Assembly: GCA_963928055.1 (NCBI GenBank)
Contig: CAWVDN010000003.1
Coordinates: 124,001 to 188,000 of the forward strand
DNA length: 64,000 bases
Direction of reading: 5' to 3'
Origin: Scatomonas sp963928055
GTDB taxonomy: Bacteria > Bacillota > Clostridia > Lachnospirales > Lachnospiraceae
The notes below the pieces were generated by a model. The model was not told the origin of the DNA. It worked only from the letters and a program-made list of their open reading frames with translations, and ran no database searches. A program made the translations under genes and the position numbers. Every line of letters starts with the position of its first letter. Position 1 is the stretch's first letter. This document shows, piece by piece, positions 40,523 through 49,125 of the stretch.

Positions 40523-41560
40523 ATGCTTACAGCAAAACAGAACATGCTGGAAGTGATCCGTGGAGGAAACCCGGACCGGATCGTAAACCAGTATGAAGCA
40601 GTCTATCTGATGTTCCATCCCTTTATGTTCTCCAGCCCGCTGCTGGAAAAAGGCCAGGAAAACGTGGTGAACGCCTGGGGCGTTACCAACTCCTTCCCGG
40701 AGGGAACTCCCGGAGCTTTCCCGGTACATACCCCGGACAAGATCGTGGTAAAGGATATCGAAAACTGGAGAGAGTACGTACATGCTCCTTCCCTGAAATT
40801 CTCCCAGGATCAGTGGGATCAAATCAAGGCCCAGTACGACGCGGTGGACGGCGACAAGGCGTTCAAGGCAGCTTTCGTAGCTCCCGGCCTCTTTGAGCAG
40901 ACCCATCACCTCTGCGAGATCACCAGAGCGCTGATGTACTACATCACCAATGAGGATGAAATGCATGATCTGCTGAAATACCTGACCGAGTGGGAACTGG
41001 AGCTGGCTGAGGGCATCTGCTCCAACCTGCATCCGGACGCTCTGTTCCATCATGACGACTGGGGCAGCCTGGACAGCAGTTTCATGAGCCCGGAAATGTT
41101 TGAGGATTTCCTGCTGGAGCCCTACAAAGAAATCTACAAATATTATCATGATCACGGCGTAGAGCTGGTGATCCACCACTCCGACAGCTACGGAGCCAAC
41201 CTGGTTCCCGATATGATCGAGATGGGCATCGACGTATGGCAGGGCTGTATGATGGAGACCAATGATCTGCCGAACCTGGTGAAGAAGTACGGCGGAAAGA
41301 TCAGCTTCATGGGCGGTATCGAGAACCGCGCCGTGGATTATGACGGATGGACCGATGAAAACTGTGACGCTGTAGTGCGCCGCGTATGCGAGGCCTGCGG
41401 CAACAAGTATTTCATCCCCTGCATCGCCCAGGGCGGCCCCGGCTCCGTATATCCGGGCGTTTACGATTCTCTGGTAAAATCCATTGATAATCTGAACAAA
41501 GAAAAATACGGCATCGCCAATCCGGAAGAGGGACGTCTGCCTCTGCAGATCCTGTTCTAA
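40523..41560 (+). CDS. Uroporphyrinogen-decarboxylase-like methyltransferase family protein
   Basis: The 345-residue protein belongs to the UroD/MtaA/CmuA superfamily: HHDDWGSLDSSFMSPEMFEDFLLEPYKEI, VIHHSDSYGANLVPDMIEMGIDVWQG and a C-terminal GGPGSVYPGVYDSL. It lacks the N-terminal arginine cluster of true UroD, so a corrinoid-linked methyltransferase role is more likely. No corrinoid protein or activator is adjacent, and the gene stands alone between its own promoter and terminator. Codon use is highly biased, suggesting strong expression. Start ATG 40523 behind GGAGG; a TTG upstream overlaps the ribosome site. Confidence 0.8.
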   Translation: MLTAKQNMLEVIRGGNPDRIVNQYEAVYLMFHPFMFSSPLLEKGQENVVNAWGVTNSFPEGTPGAFPVHTPDKIVVKDIENWREYVHAPSLKFSQDQWDQIKAQYDAVDGDKAFKAAFVAPGLFEQTHHLCEITRALMYYITNEDEMHDLLKYLTEWELELAEGICSNLHPDALFHHDDWGSLDSSFMSPEMFEDFLLEPYKEIYKYYHDHGVELVIHHSDSYGANLVPDMIEMGIDVWQGCMMETNDLPNLVKKYGGKISFMGGIENRAVDYDGWTDENCDAVVRRVCEACGNKYFIPCIAQGGPGSVYPGVYDSLVKSIDNLNKEKYGIANPEEGRLPLQILF

Positions 41561-41577
41561 ATTTGGTTCTCCCTTTA

Positions 41578-41617
41578 GGGCCGCCGCGGAGCTTCTGCTC
41601 CCGGCGGCCCTGTTTTT
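41578..41617 (+). terminator. Terminator of the UroD-like gene
   Basis: GGGCCGCCGCGGAGC pairs with GCTCCCGGCGGCCC (one bulge) across a TTCT loop and is followed by TGTTTTT. Confidence 0.85.
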
Positions 41618-41649
41618 CTGCCGGACATTTCAAGAAAAATCCAGGGGAG

Positions 41650-41755
41650 TACGGGCACAATACTTGCTTCCTTGTTTCTTACGGTAGTCTGAGCCATGCC
41701 CCTACGGGCACGATTGTTGTTTGCTGCTTCCTTACGGTAGCCTGCAGCAGATAGA
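41650..41755 (+). repeat. Period-53 array, two units (TACGGGCA ... TTACGGTAG)
   Basis: Cores TACGGGCA at 41650 and 41703, and TACGGTA at 41680 and 41733, alternate with gaps of 30, 23 and 30 bases, a period of 53. The sequence between cores is also partly shared (GCTTCCTT before each TTACGGTAG). The array runs into CCTGCAGCAG and then hairpin copy E. The same arrangement occurs at 51908-52305. Confidence 0.7.
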
Positions 41756-41790
41756 GCGGCAGCTCCTGATCTTTTTTTTGGAACAGAAAA

Positions 41791-41835
41791 ACGGAGCCGC
41801 TGCTCCATAGATTTCTCTATTCGCAACGGCTCCGT
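41791..41835. terminator. Conserved-stem hairpin, copy E (terminator after plsC-like gene)
   Basis: ACGGAGCCGCTGCTCCATAG (41791-41810) pairs imperfectly with TCTATTCGCAACGGCTCCGT (41816-41835). On the minus strand CGTTTTTCTG follows, a terminator for the acyltransferase gene. Confidence 0.75.
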
Positions 41836-41837
41836 TC

Positions 41838-42578
41838 TTATAAAAGCGCCTCGTTTTTCCGGATGGTGTCTTCCAGGATCTTCTGCACGTGAGCGCCCAT
41901 ATGCTTTCGCTGGGCGGGATCCAGATCGCTGACGTAGATGGGCTCCCCGTATTCCAGGACCACATGTGTTCTGCGGACCAGAGGGAAGTGGCCTTCCCAG
42001 ATATTGACGGTATTGGAAAGCGCGGTGGGGATGATGGGACAGCCGCTTTTCTGAGCCATGCGGAAGCTGCCCTCGTGGAAGGGAAGCAGAGGCAGGTCAG
42101 AGGCATTTTTGTTCCGGGTCCCCTCCGGGAAGATAAATACCGATTTGCCCTCCTTCAGCATGGCTGTGCCGTCCAGGATCATTTTCATCCCCTCTTTCAG
42201 ATTTTCCCGGTCAAAAAACAGACAGCTGATGTACCGGGCCCAGTTGGAGAAAAGGGGAATGCCGTCCAGTTCTTTCTTGGCCACATAGCCGCAGACCCGG
42301 GGGCAGCGGACGTAGGTGATGAGAATGTCGAAAATGCTGCGGTGGTTGCCGGTATACAGGACGGCGGTGTCCTTGGGCACCCGTTCCGCACCGATGACGG
42401 TCACCCGGACGCCGGCGGCGGCCAGAAGCATCCGGAAGGCCCACCGGATCATGGCTCTGGCGGCGCGGTCCCGGATCTCCGGGCGTTTTTTGCCGATCAG
42501 GCCCAGGATCAGCAGGACGGGAAGTGTCAGGATCAGATAAAGCGCCGCGATGAGCAGGCACAGGATTGCTCGGAACAT
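41838..42578 (-). CDS. 1-acyl-glycerol-3-phosphate acyltransferase (PlsC family)
   Basis: The 246-residue protein has the catalytic NHRSIFD (NHx4D: His79, Asp84) and the phosphate-binding FPEGTRNK near 147. N-terminal hydrophobic segments attach it to the membrane. It adds an acyl chain to lysophosphatidic acid to make phosphatidic acid. Start ATG 42578 behind AAGGAG. Monocistronic, ending in hairpin copy E. Confidence 0.9.
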   Translation of the reverse strand: MFRAILCLLIAALYLILTLPVLLILGLIGKKRPEIRDRAARAMIRWAFRMLLAAAGVRVTVIGAERVPKDTAVLYTGNHRSIFDILITYVRCPRVCGYVAKKELDGIPLFSNWARYISCLFFDRENLKEGMKMILDGTAMLKEGKSVFIFPEGTRNKNASDLPLLPFHEGSFRMAQKSGCPIIPTALSNTVNIWEGHFPLVRRTHVVLEYGEPIYVSDLDPAQRKHMGAHVQKILEDTIRKNEALL

Positions 42579-42755
42579 GGATCGATCTCCTTATAATTAT
42601 CTTTTGATTTACCAGCCTATTATACGGAAAATATCTCCAAGTTTCAACAGAAAAAGTCAGCAGGGAAGTCCCGCCGGGGTTAATTTTCCGTAAAGGGTTC
42701 TTGAACCTGGCGGGAACGCATAAAATGGTATAAACGTGAAAGAGGAAGCTGTCAT

Positions 42756-43160
42756 ATGAAAAAAATCTGGATCTGTATCCTGATGCTGGCGCTTCTGTCC
42801 GGAACCGGATGCGGCCTGACCCATCGAGGGGAAGAACGCAGGGATCCGGTGGAGTACACGGTGCTGGCGCCGGAGGCACTGCCGCCCCAGGTGGAGGAGG
42901 TGATCCGGCAGCAGGGGGAAAAGGAATTCCGGATGACCTATAAAAACGACGGCTACCTGTATCTTCTGCGGGGTTACGGCCGTCAGAAGACAGGAGGGTT
43001 CAGCATTCAGGTGGAAGAGCTGAGCAGGACAGAATCCGCCCTGTATTTCCGCACCCGTCTGCTGGGACCGGAAACAAAGGAGGAACAGAAGGGAGAAGGA
43101 TCGGTGCCCTATCTGGTCGTAAAAACGGAGGATCCGGGAGTGCCCGTGATCTTTGAGTAA
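42756..43160 (+). CDS. PrcB-like small lipoprotein
   Basis: The 134-residue protein has a lipoprotein signal ending LLSGTGC and a C-terminal domain of the PrcB type (RMTYKNDGYLYLLRGYGRQKTGGFSIQVEELSR...GPETKEE...PYLVVKTEDPGVPVIFE). The family includes a protease-complex subunit, but here it is a lone domain of about 100 residues at the outer face of the membrane. It lies 50 bases before sipL, so it may be expressed with sporulation genes. Function uncertain. Confidence 0.7.
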   Translation: MKKIWICILMLALLSGTGCGLTHRGEERRDPVEYTVLAPEALPPQVEEVIRQQGEKEFRMTYKNDGYLYLLRGYGRQKTGGFSIQVEELSRTESALYFRTRLLGPETKEEQKGEGSVPYLVVKTEDPGVPVIFE

Positions 43161-43210
43161 GAAGACCGGAGCGGCCGGAAAATCGCCAGTATAAAAGGGG
43201 AGGAGCAGTC

Positions 43211-44770
43211 ATGGAGTTAGTAAAAAATCATCTGCATCAGCTGAGCGTCAAATCCCGGGCGGTAAGCCAGGTGACCTTTGACGAGGATTATAATGTGCCG
43301 GACGCGAAGCCGGATGTGGGCCGGATGATCCAGAAAAAGGGAGAAGTGACCGTTTCCCAGGTCCAGGCCGGGGAAGGACGGGCAAGGATTTTCGGGAGCC
43401 TGGATTTTTCTTTGCTGTACGTGTCCGACGGGGAGGAGAAGAAGGTGTATTCCCTGGAGGGTTCCCTGCCGGTGGATGAAAATATGAATCTGGACGGGAT
43501 CTCCGGGGGAGATAAGATCTGTCTCAAATGGGAGATCGAGGATCTGAGCCTGCAGCTCATCCATTCCCGGAAACTGAACGTGAAAGCGGTGGTGACTTTC
43601 TCCGCCCTGGTGGAGGAGCTGAAGGATCTGGAGGTGCCCCTGGGGCTGAAGGAGGGAGAGCGCGCTTCCGTGAAGACCCGGGAGGTCCGCGGGCTGGAAC
43701 TGGGAGTACATAAAAAAGATACCCTCCGGATCAGAAAGGAGATGGCCGCGGCCTCCAATAAGCCCAATATCCACGAGATCCTCTGGAAGGACATGGAGCT
43801 GCGGGGGCTGGACATCCGGGCGGACGAGGAAAAGGTCCTTCTCAAGGGAGAGCTTTTTATTTTTGTGCTCTATGCGGGCATGGACGAGGAGAACCCCCTT
43901 CAGTGGCTGGAACAGGCCATTCCTTTTTCCGGGGAAGTGGAGTGCTCCGGCTGTACTTCCGATATGATCCCCAACATTGAAGTCAATATGGTGCAGAGCG
44001 GTCTGGAGATCGTTCCGGACGCCGATGGGGAGGAGAGGGTCCTGCAGGCGGACGCGGTGCTGGAACTGGATCTGAAGCTGTACCGGGAAACCGTTTTTCC
44101 TCTGCTGCAGGACGTCTATATCCCGGGAAAAAAGGCGGCGGTCACCGCCGTTCCCCAGAAACTGGAGAGTCTGCTGGTCAGGAACTGTTCCAAATGCCGG
44201 ATCTCCGATAAGCTGAAGCTGGAAGAATCCCAGAACAGGATCCTCCAGATCTGTCACAGCGAAGGAAGGATCAAGGTGGATGAGAGCCGCCCGGCGGAAG
44301 GCGGACTGCTTGTTCAGGGAGTGCTGGAACTGAGGATCCTGTATATTGTCAGCGATGATGAGATGCCCTTCTACGCCGCGGAGGCGGCGGTGCCCTTTTC
44401 GCATGTGGTGGAGGCGCCGGGGATCAGCCCGGACTGCCGCTGCTATCTGCGGACGGATCTGGAACAGCTGTCCACCACCATGGCGGACAGCAGCGTCGTT
44501 GAGGTGAAAGCGGTGCTGAACCTGGGGGCCATCGTCCTGTCCGTCCGGGAGGAGGAACTGATCCGGGAGATCCGGGCGGAGGAGCTGGATCCTGAAGAAC
44601 TGCAGAATATGCCGGGGATCGTCTGCTATCTGGTACAGCCCCAGGATACGCTCTGGGATATCGCCAAACGGTTTTACACGACTCCGGAAGAAATACAGAG
44701 GGTGAACCATCTGGGCACCCAGGAGATAAAGCCCATGGATTCGCTGCTTTTGATCAAGAAAGTGGAGTGA
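43211..44770 (+). CDS. sipL: SipL-type spore coat morphogenesis protein (DUF3794 repeats plus LysM)
   Basis: The 519-residue protein has tandem DUF3794 (SPOCS) domains (about residues 30-160, 180-300 and 330-440) and a C-terminal LysM domain (YLVQPQDTLWDIAKRFYTTPEEIQRVN...KPMDSLLLIKK). This is the architecture of SipL in Clostridioides difficile. There it binds the coat ATPase SpoIVA through the LysM domain and anchors coat layers to the forespore. The length also fits. It strongly supports a spore-forming Clostridia host. Confidence 0.88.
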   Translation: MELVKNHLHQLSVKSRAVSQVTFDEDYNVPDAKPDVGRMIQKKGEVTVSQVQAGEGRARIFGSLDFSLLYVSDGEEKKVYSLEGSLPVDENMNLDGISGGDKICLKWEIEDLSLQLIHSRKLNVKAVVTFSALVEELKDLEVPLGLKEGERASVKTREVRGLELGVHKKDTLRIRKEMAAASNKPNIHEILWKDMELRGLDIRADEEKVLLKGELFIFVLYAGMDEENPLQWLEQAIPFSGEVECSGCTSDMIPNIEVNMVQSGLEIVPDADGEERVLQADAVLELDLKLYRETVFPLLQDVYIPGKKAAVTAVPQKLESLLVRNCSKCRISDKLKLEESQNRILQICHSEGRIKVDESRPAEGGLLVQGVLELRILYIVSDDEMPFYAAEAAVPFSHVVEAPGISPDCRCYLRTDLEQLSTTMADSSVVEVKAVLNLGAIVLSVREEELIREIRAEELDPEELQNMPGIVCYLVQPQDTLWDIAKRFYTTPEEIQRVNHLGTQEIKPMDSLLLIKKVE

Positions 44771-44774
44771 GACC

Positions 44775-44803
44775 TTGACAAAGTAAATTTCTGCGGATAG
44801 TAT
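44775..44803 (+). promoter_or_regulatory. Promoter of ispE-gntR
   Basis: TTGACA (44775-44780), a 17-base spacer and TAGTAT (44798-44803), starting within 5 bases of the sipL stop. Confidence 0.7.
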
Positions 44804-44806
44804 AAA

Positions 44807-44814
44807 TGTATACA
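44807..44814. promoter_or_regulatory. Candidate GntR operator TGTATACA
   Basis: The perfect palindrome TGTATACA sits at the predicted transcription start of an operon whose second gene encodes a GntR/FCD regulator. That family favours GT-N-AC palindromes of this type. Confidence 0.45.
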
Positions 44815-44884
44815 AAGAACAAATTAGTCAAAGTTAACCGGAGGAAAGCCGCCGCTGCAGGCGGCGCGGGGGCGGAAGAACAAT

Positions 44885-45766
44885 ATGAGATTAAAGGCTA
44901 TGGGAAAGATCAATCTGGCCCTGGACGTGGTCAGAAAAAGAGAGGACGGATACCATGAAGTGCGGATGCTCATGCAGACCGTGCAGATTTATGATCAGCT
45001 GGAGATCCGGGAGAGCCGGGAACCGGGGATCCGGCTTTCCGTCAATCTTCCCTATCTCCCTGTCAACGAAAATAATCTGGTCTTCAAGGCAGCCAGGCTG
45101 CTGATGGAGGAATTCCGGGTGGACAGCGGTCTGACCATCCGCCTGGAAAAACGGATCCCGGTGGCTGCCGGCATGGCCGGAGGCAGCGCCGACGCCGCGG
45201 CGGCCCTGGTGGGGGTCAACCGGCTGTTCCGGCTGGGGCTCAGCCGGAAAGAACTCATGCGGCGGGCGGTTTCCCTGGGGGCGGATGTGCCCTACTGCGT
45301 GCTGCGGGGAACGGCCCTCTCGGAGGGCATCGGCGAGATCCTGACGCCGCTGCCGCCTATGCCGGACTGCCATATCCTCATCGGAAAGCCTCCGGTCAGT
45401 GTTTCTACCCGTTTTGTCTACGGGAATCTCAACGCGGCCGGCCTGAAGCGCCATCCGGATATCGACGGCATGGTGCAGGCTATCCGGGAAGGCTCTCTTT
45501 CCGGGATCACCAGCCGCATGGAAAATGTGCTGGAAACCGTGACGGTACCGGCCCATCCGGTCATACAGGAGATCAAGGAACACATGAAGGCCAACGGAGC
45601 GGAAAACGCCCTGATGAGCGGCAGCGGGCCTACGGTGTTCGGGATCTTTACGGACAGGGATACTGCCTACAGCGCCTACAGCAGACTGAAGACAAGCGGC
45701 CTGGCCCGCCAGGTATTTCTGACCAGGCCTTTTGGAAACGGAGGATACAGGAATGGCAAAAGATGA
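44885..45766 (+). CDS. ispE: 4-diphosphocytidyl-2-C-methyl-D-erythritol kinase
   Basis: The 293-residue GHMP-family kinase has Lys8 in GKINLALDV, the ATP loop PVAAGMAGGSADAAAAL (92-108) and Asp134 in LGADVPYC. It phosphorylates the 2-hydroxyl of CDP-methylerythritol in the MEP isoprenoid pathway. A GC hairpin (GCCGCC/GGCGGC near 44850-44867) stands before its ribosome site. Its 3' end overlaps the GntR gene by 14 bases. Confidence 0.94.
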   Translation: MRLKAMGKINLALDVVRKREDGYHEVRMLMQTVQIYDQLEIRESREPGIRLSVNLPYLPVNENNLVFKAARLLMEEFRVDSGLTIRLEKRIPVAAGMAGGSADAAAALVGVNRLFRLGLSRKELMRRAVSLGADVPYCVLRGTALSEGIGEILTPLPPMPDCHILIGKPPVSVSTRFVYGNLNAAGLKRHPDIDGMVQAIREGSLSGITSRMENVLETVTVPAHPVIQEIKEHMKANGAENALMSGSGPTVFGIFTDRDTAYSAYSRLKTSGLARQVFLTRPFGNGGYRNGKR

Positions 45767-46448
45767 CTTGGCCAGCATTATGAAGGAATATCCCTATATG
45801 CCCCTGCGGGATGTGGTGTTCCACACCCTGCGGCGGGCGATCATGCAGGGGGATCTGAAACCCGGGGAGCGGCTGATGGAGATCAAGCTTGCCAACCGGC
45901 TGGGAGTCAGCCGGACTCCTATCCGGGAGGCGATCCGCATGCTGGAGCTGGAAGGCCTGGTGACCATGATCCCCAGAAAAGGCGCCCAGGTGGCGGAGAT
46001 CACGGAGAAGGATCTGAAGGATGTGCTGGAGGTGCGGATCGGACTGGAGGAGCTGGCGGTAAAGTTTGTCTGCCAGCGGATCAACCGGCAGCAGCTGGAG
46101 GAACTGCACCGGGCAGCCAGGAGCTTTGAGGAGGCGGTCAGGAGCGAGGATCTGACCCGGCTGGCGGAGGCGGATGTGAATTTTCATGATCTCATCTATA
46201 AAGCCACCGGAAACGAAAGGCTGGTGCAGCTCCTGAACAATATCCGGGAGCAGATGTACCGGTACCGGGTGGAGTATCTGAAGGATGAGGAGATCCGCAG
46301 TTCCCTGATCCAGGAACACAATCAGCTGTGGGAGGCCCTGAAGGACCGGGACGAAAAAAAGGCGGCCCGGATCACCCAGGAGCATATCGAGCGGCAGCAG
46401 GAATATATTCTGGAAAACATCATGGCCGCGGACAGAAAAAGTGAATAA
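45753..46448 (+). CDS. GntR-family regulator with FCD effector domain
   Basis: The 231-residue protein has a winged helix-turn-helix (about 18-80, LRRAIMQGDLKPGERLMEIKLANRLGVSRTPIREAIRMLE) and an all-helical FCD domain (90-215) with metal-type residues (Asp, His in ADVNFHDLIY, and a His in QEHIER). ATG 45753 behind CGGAGGA is preferred to an upstream TTG. It is coupled to ispE by overlap. Effector unknown; the palindrome at 44807 may be its own operator. Confidence 0.88.
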   Translation: MAKDDLASIMKEYPYMPLRDVVFHTLRRAIMQGDLKPGERLMEIKLANRLGVSRTPIREAIRMLELEGLVTMIPRKGAQVAEITEKDLKDVLEVRIGLEELAVKFVCQRINRQQLEELHRAARSFEEAVRSEDLTRLAEADVNFHDLIYKATGNERLVQLLNNIREQMYRYRVEYLKDEEIRSSLIQEHNQLWEALKDRDEKKAARITQEHIERQQEYILENIMAADRKSE

Positions 46449-46471
46449 GAAACCGGAAAACGGAACAGGAT

Positions 46472-46500
46472 AAAAGAGACGTCAGCGGATGTCTCTTTTT
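46472..46500 (+). terminator. Terminator of ispE-gntR
   Basis: AAAAGAGAC pairs with GTCTCTTTT over a 10-base loop and runs into TTTTTT. Confidence 0.85.
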
Positions 46501-46553
46501 TCGTTGCGCGGAAGACACCGCCGGAAAGGGCGGGACAGAAAGGATGGATCTGG

Positions 46554-48056
46554 ATGAAGATCTCCGGGAACCTGGAAGAAAACGAAAGATATCTCCGGGA
46601 GCGATGTAAAAACTGTGACGATATCCTTTTTCGGGAGATGAAGCTGGGCCGGGAGTGCCGGGTGGACTGCCTCCTGGTGTACGTGGAGTCCGCTGCCGGC
46701 AACGAGCTGCTGGAACAGTCCCTGCTGGGGAGGTTCCTGAACCGGCTCTGTGACCTGCCGGCGGAGGAACTGCGGGAATTTGTGAAGGAGAACGGGGCCG
46801 GACTGTCCGGTACCGGCACCTTTGAGACCCTGGAGGAGGCCTGCGCCTGCCTGCTGTCGGGAAACGCGGTCTTCTTCGCGGACGGGTATGACCGGGCGGT
46901 AAAGATCGCCACCAAAGGGTATCCGGGCATGGGAGTGCTGGAGGTGGAATCGGAAAAGACCCTCCGGGGTTCCCGGGAGGGCTTTTCAGAATCCGTAAAA
47001 ATGAATACGGCCCTGATCCGCAAAAGGATCCGCAGCACCGGGCTGAAGGTGGAGGAGCTTACCCTGGGCGTCCGCTCGGACACGGTGGCGGCCCTGGTGT
47101 ACATGGAGGATCTGATCTACCCGGATCTTCTGAGGGAGATCCGGGAACGGCTGCAGGCCTGGGAGATCGACGGGGTGCTGGATACCGGCATGCTGGAGCA
47201 GATGGCGGAGGATCACTGGCTGTCCCCCTTCCCGCAGTTTGAGAGTACGGAGCGGCCGGACCGGGCCGCCATGGAAGTCCTGAACGGACGGATCGTTCTC
47301 CTGTGCGATAATTCCCCCATGGCGGTGATGCTGCCGACGGTCTTCGGCAGCTTCCTGAAATCTCCGGAGGACCGCTACAACCGCTTTGAGATCGTCTGCT
47401 TTCAGCGGCTGATCCGCTACGGGGCGGTTCTGGCCACCCTGCTGTTTTCCGGGTTTTATCTGGCGGTCATTAATTTCCACACCCAGATCCTGCCCACCAA
47501 CCTGATCCTTTCTTTTGCGGAGGCCCGGAAAGGAGTCCCCTTTCCCAGCCTGGTGGAGATCCTGCTCATGGAGCTGGCCTTTGAGCTCATACGGGAGGCG
47601 GGGGTGCGGATGCCGGGTCCCCTGGGAGGGACCATCGGCATCGTAGGCGGTCTGATCATCGGCGACGCGGCGGTCAGCGCCAACCTGGTCAGTCCCATGA
47701 CGGTGGTGATCGTGGCGGTCAGCGCCCTGAGCTCCCTGGCCATCCCCAATGAGGAATTTTCCACAGCCTTCCGGCTGCTGAAGTACGGGTTTATCCTTCT
47801 GGGCGGGCTGGCAGGCTGTTACGGGCTGGTGCTGGGGATCTTTCTGCTGGCCGGCCATCTGGCCGGACTGGAGAGCTTCCGCATCCCCTACCTGATGCCT
47901 TTTGTGGGCAAGGGGCTGGAGGGCTTTCACGATGAGAAAGACAATATCCTGCGGAGCCCCTTTCACCTGCTGAAGAGCAGGCCTGTGTACGCCAGACGGG
48001 GCCAGCGGATCCGCATGAAAAAGAAAGGGGAGGATACGGATGTTCGCGGACAATGA
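46554..48056 (+). CDS. GerA-type germinant receptor A subunit
   Basis: The 500-residue protein is a GerAA/SpoVAF-family member. A soluble N-terminal region (1-290) contains VDCLLVYVESAAG and RSTGLKVEELTLGVRSDTVAALVYMEDL, and four to five membrane segments follow (about 300-450) with RMPGPLGGTIGIVGGLIIGDAAV. It helps sense germinants in the spore inner membrane. It overlaps the B-subunit gene by 17 bases. Gene order A-B-C is the standard ger operon. Confidence 0.9.
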   Translation: MKISGNLEENERYLRERCKNCDDILFREMKLGRECRVDCLLVYVESAAGNELLEQSLLGRFLNRLCDLPAEELREFVKENGAGLSGTGTFETLEEACACLLSGNAVFFADGYDRAVKIATKGYPGMGVLEVESEKTLRGSREGFSESVKMNTALIRKRIRSTGLKVEELTLGVRSDTVAALVYMEDLIYPDLLREIRERLQAWEIDGVLDTGMLEQMAEDHWLSPFPQFESTERPDRAAMEVLNGRIVLLCDNSPMAVMLPTVFGSFLKSPEDRYNRFEIVCFQRLIRYGAVLATLLFSGFYLAVINFHTQILPTNLILSFAEARKGVPFPSLVEILLMELAFELIREAGVRMPGPLGGTIGIVGGLIIGDAAVSANLVSPMTVVIVAVSALSSLAIPNEEFSTAFRLLKYGFILLGGLAGCYGLVLGIFLLAGHLAGLESFRIPYLMPFVGKGLEGFHDEKDNILRSPFHLLKSRPVYARRGQRIRMKKKGEDTDVRGQ

Positions 48057-49125
48057 CAGGATTTCTGCAAGACAGCTGAAACGCCAGATGGTGCTTACGT
48101 TTCTGGGTCCGCTGATTCTGTTTCAGGCAGGGGATACGGCCGCCGGGGGCGGAAATGCCCTTCTGAGCCTGCTCCTGGGGACGGTCCTGCTGACCGCCTG
48201 GGTCTTCCTGCTGACGGGAACCGCGGAGGTCTGGGCGGCGCCGGAACAATTTCTGGGGATCCCGGGAAAATGGGTGTGGGCGGCAGTCTCCCTTTCTTTT
48301 CTGGGGCTCAGCGGCAGCGTGCTGCTGGAACAGATCACCGGGGCCGTGCAGAGGTACCTTCTCAGTTCCCTGCCCCGGCCGGTTCTGGGAGCCGCTTTTC
48401 TGGGGGCGGCCTTTCTGGGCATGGGGCGGAGCATCCAGCGCAGAGGAAGGCTGGCAGAACTCTGCTATCCATGGATCCTGGGGATCTTCTGCCTGCTGTT
48501 TCTCCTGGGGGCGGCGCATTTCCGGGGGGTGGATCTGGCGTCCCTGGGTCCTCTGGAAGCGGACCGGATCTGCGGCGGCACCGTAAGGCTGTTTGCTCTG
48601 GGCATGGCCTTCTGCCTGCTTCCCATGAGCCTGGTGCGGGTGCGGGGGGAAAAGGACGTTTTCCCGGTACTGCGCAGGGGGATCTGGCTGCTGCTGCTGG
48701 TCACTCTGGGGGCTGCGGCGGTGCTCCTGGGGGTTTACGGACGGAAAGGCGTCGAGGAACTGGAATACCCTATTCTGCATCTGATGACCGGGACCAGCCT
48801 GCCGGGCGGCTTTACGGGGCGCTTTGAGATCATCTGGCTGGCCGTGCTGCTGTTTGCCATGCTCTTTACCCTGGGAAGCATGCTCTCCTGCGGCGGCAGG
48901 ATCTGCGGAGAAAAATCCGCCGGGTTCCGGGGAAGCCTGCTCCTCGGCCTGGCCATGTGGCTGGGAAGCTTCCTGCAGTGGGAGGGGGAAGCGCTGTCCC
49001 GGTTTTATTACCAGCTGATCCGGGATATCTACCTGCCCCTGTTTCTGGGCATGGGGCTGCTGGCAGTTTGGGTAAAAAGGAGATCTGGCAATGAAAAAAA
49101 GAATGAAGAACAGGAAGCGGGATAA
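48040..49125 (+). CDS. GerA-type germinant receptor B subunit (endospore germination permease)
   Basis: The 361-residue integral membrane protein has about ten hydrophobic segments and is of the APC-like GerAB family, which binds amino-acid germinants in other species. The opening DRISARQLKRQMVLTFLGPLILFQAGD fits the family. The start ATG 48040 lies inside the A-subunit gene, and the C-subunit gene begins 34 bases before its stop, so all three are coupled. Confidence 0.87.
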   Translation: MFADNDRISARQLKRQMVLTFLGPLILFQAGDTAAGGGNALLSLLLGTVLLTAWVFLLTGTAEVWAAPEQFLGIPGKWVWAAVSLSFLGLSGSVLLEQITGAVQRYLLSSLPRPVLGAAFLGAAFLGMGRSIQRRGRLAELCYPWILGIFCLLFLLGAAHFRGVDLASLGPLEADRICGGTVRLFALGMAFCLLPMSLVRVRGEKDVFPVLRRGIWLLLLVTLGAAAVLLGVYGRKGVEELEYPILHLMTGTSLPGGFTGRFEIIWLAVLLFAMLFTLGSMLSCGGRICGEKSAGFRGSLLLGLAMWLGSFLQWEGEALSRFYYQLIRDIYLPLFLGMGLLAVWVKRRSGNEKKNEEQEAG

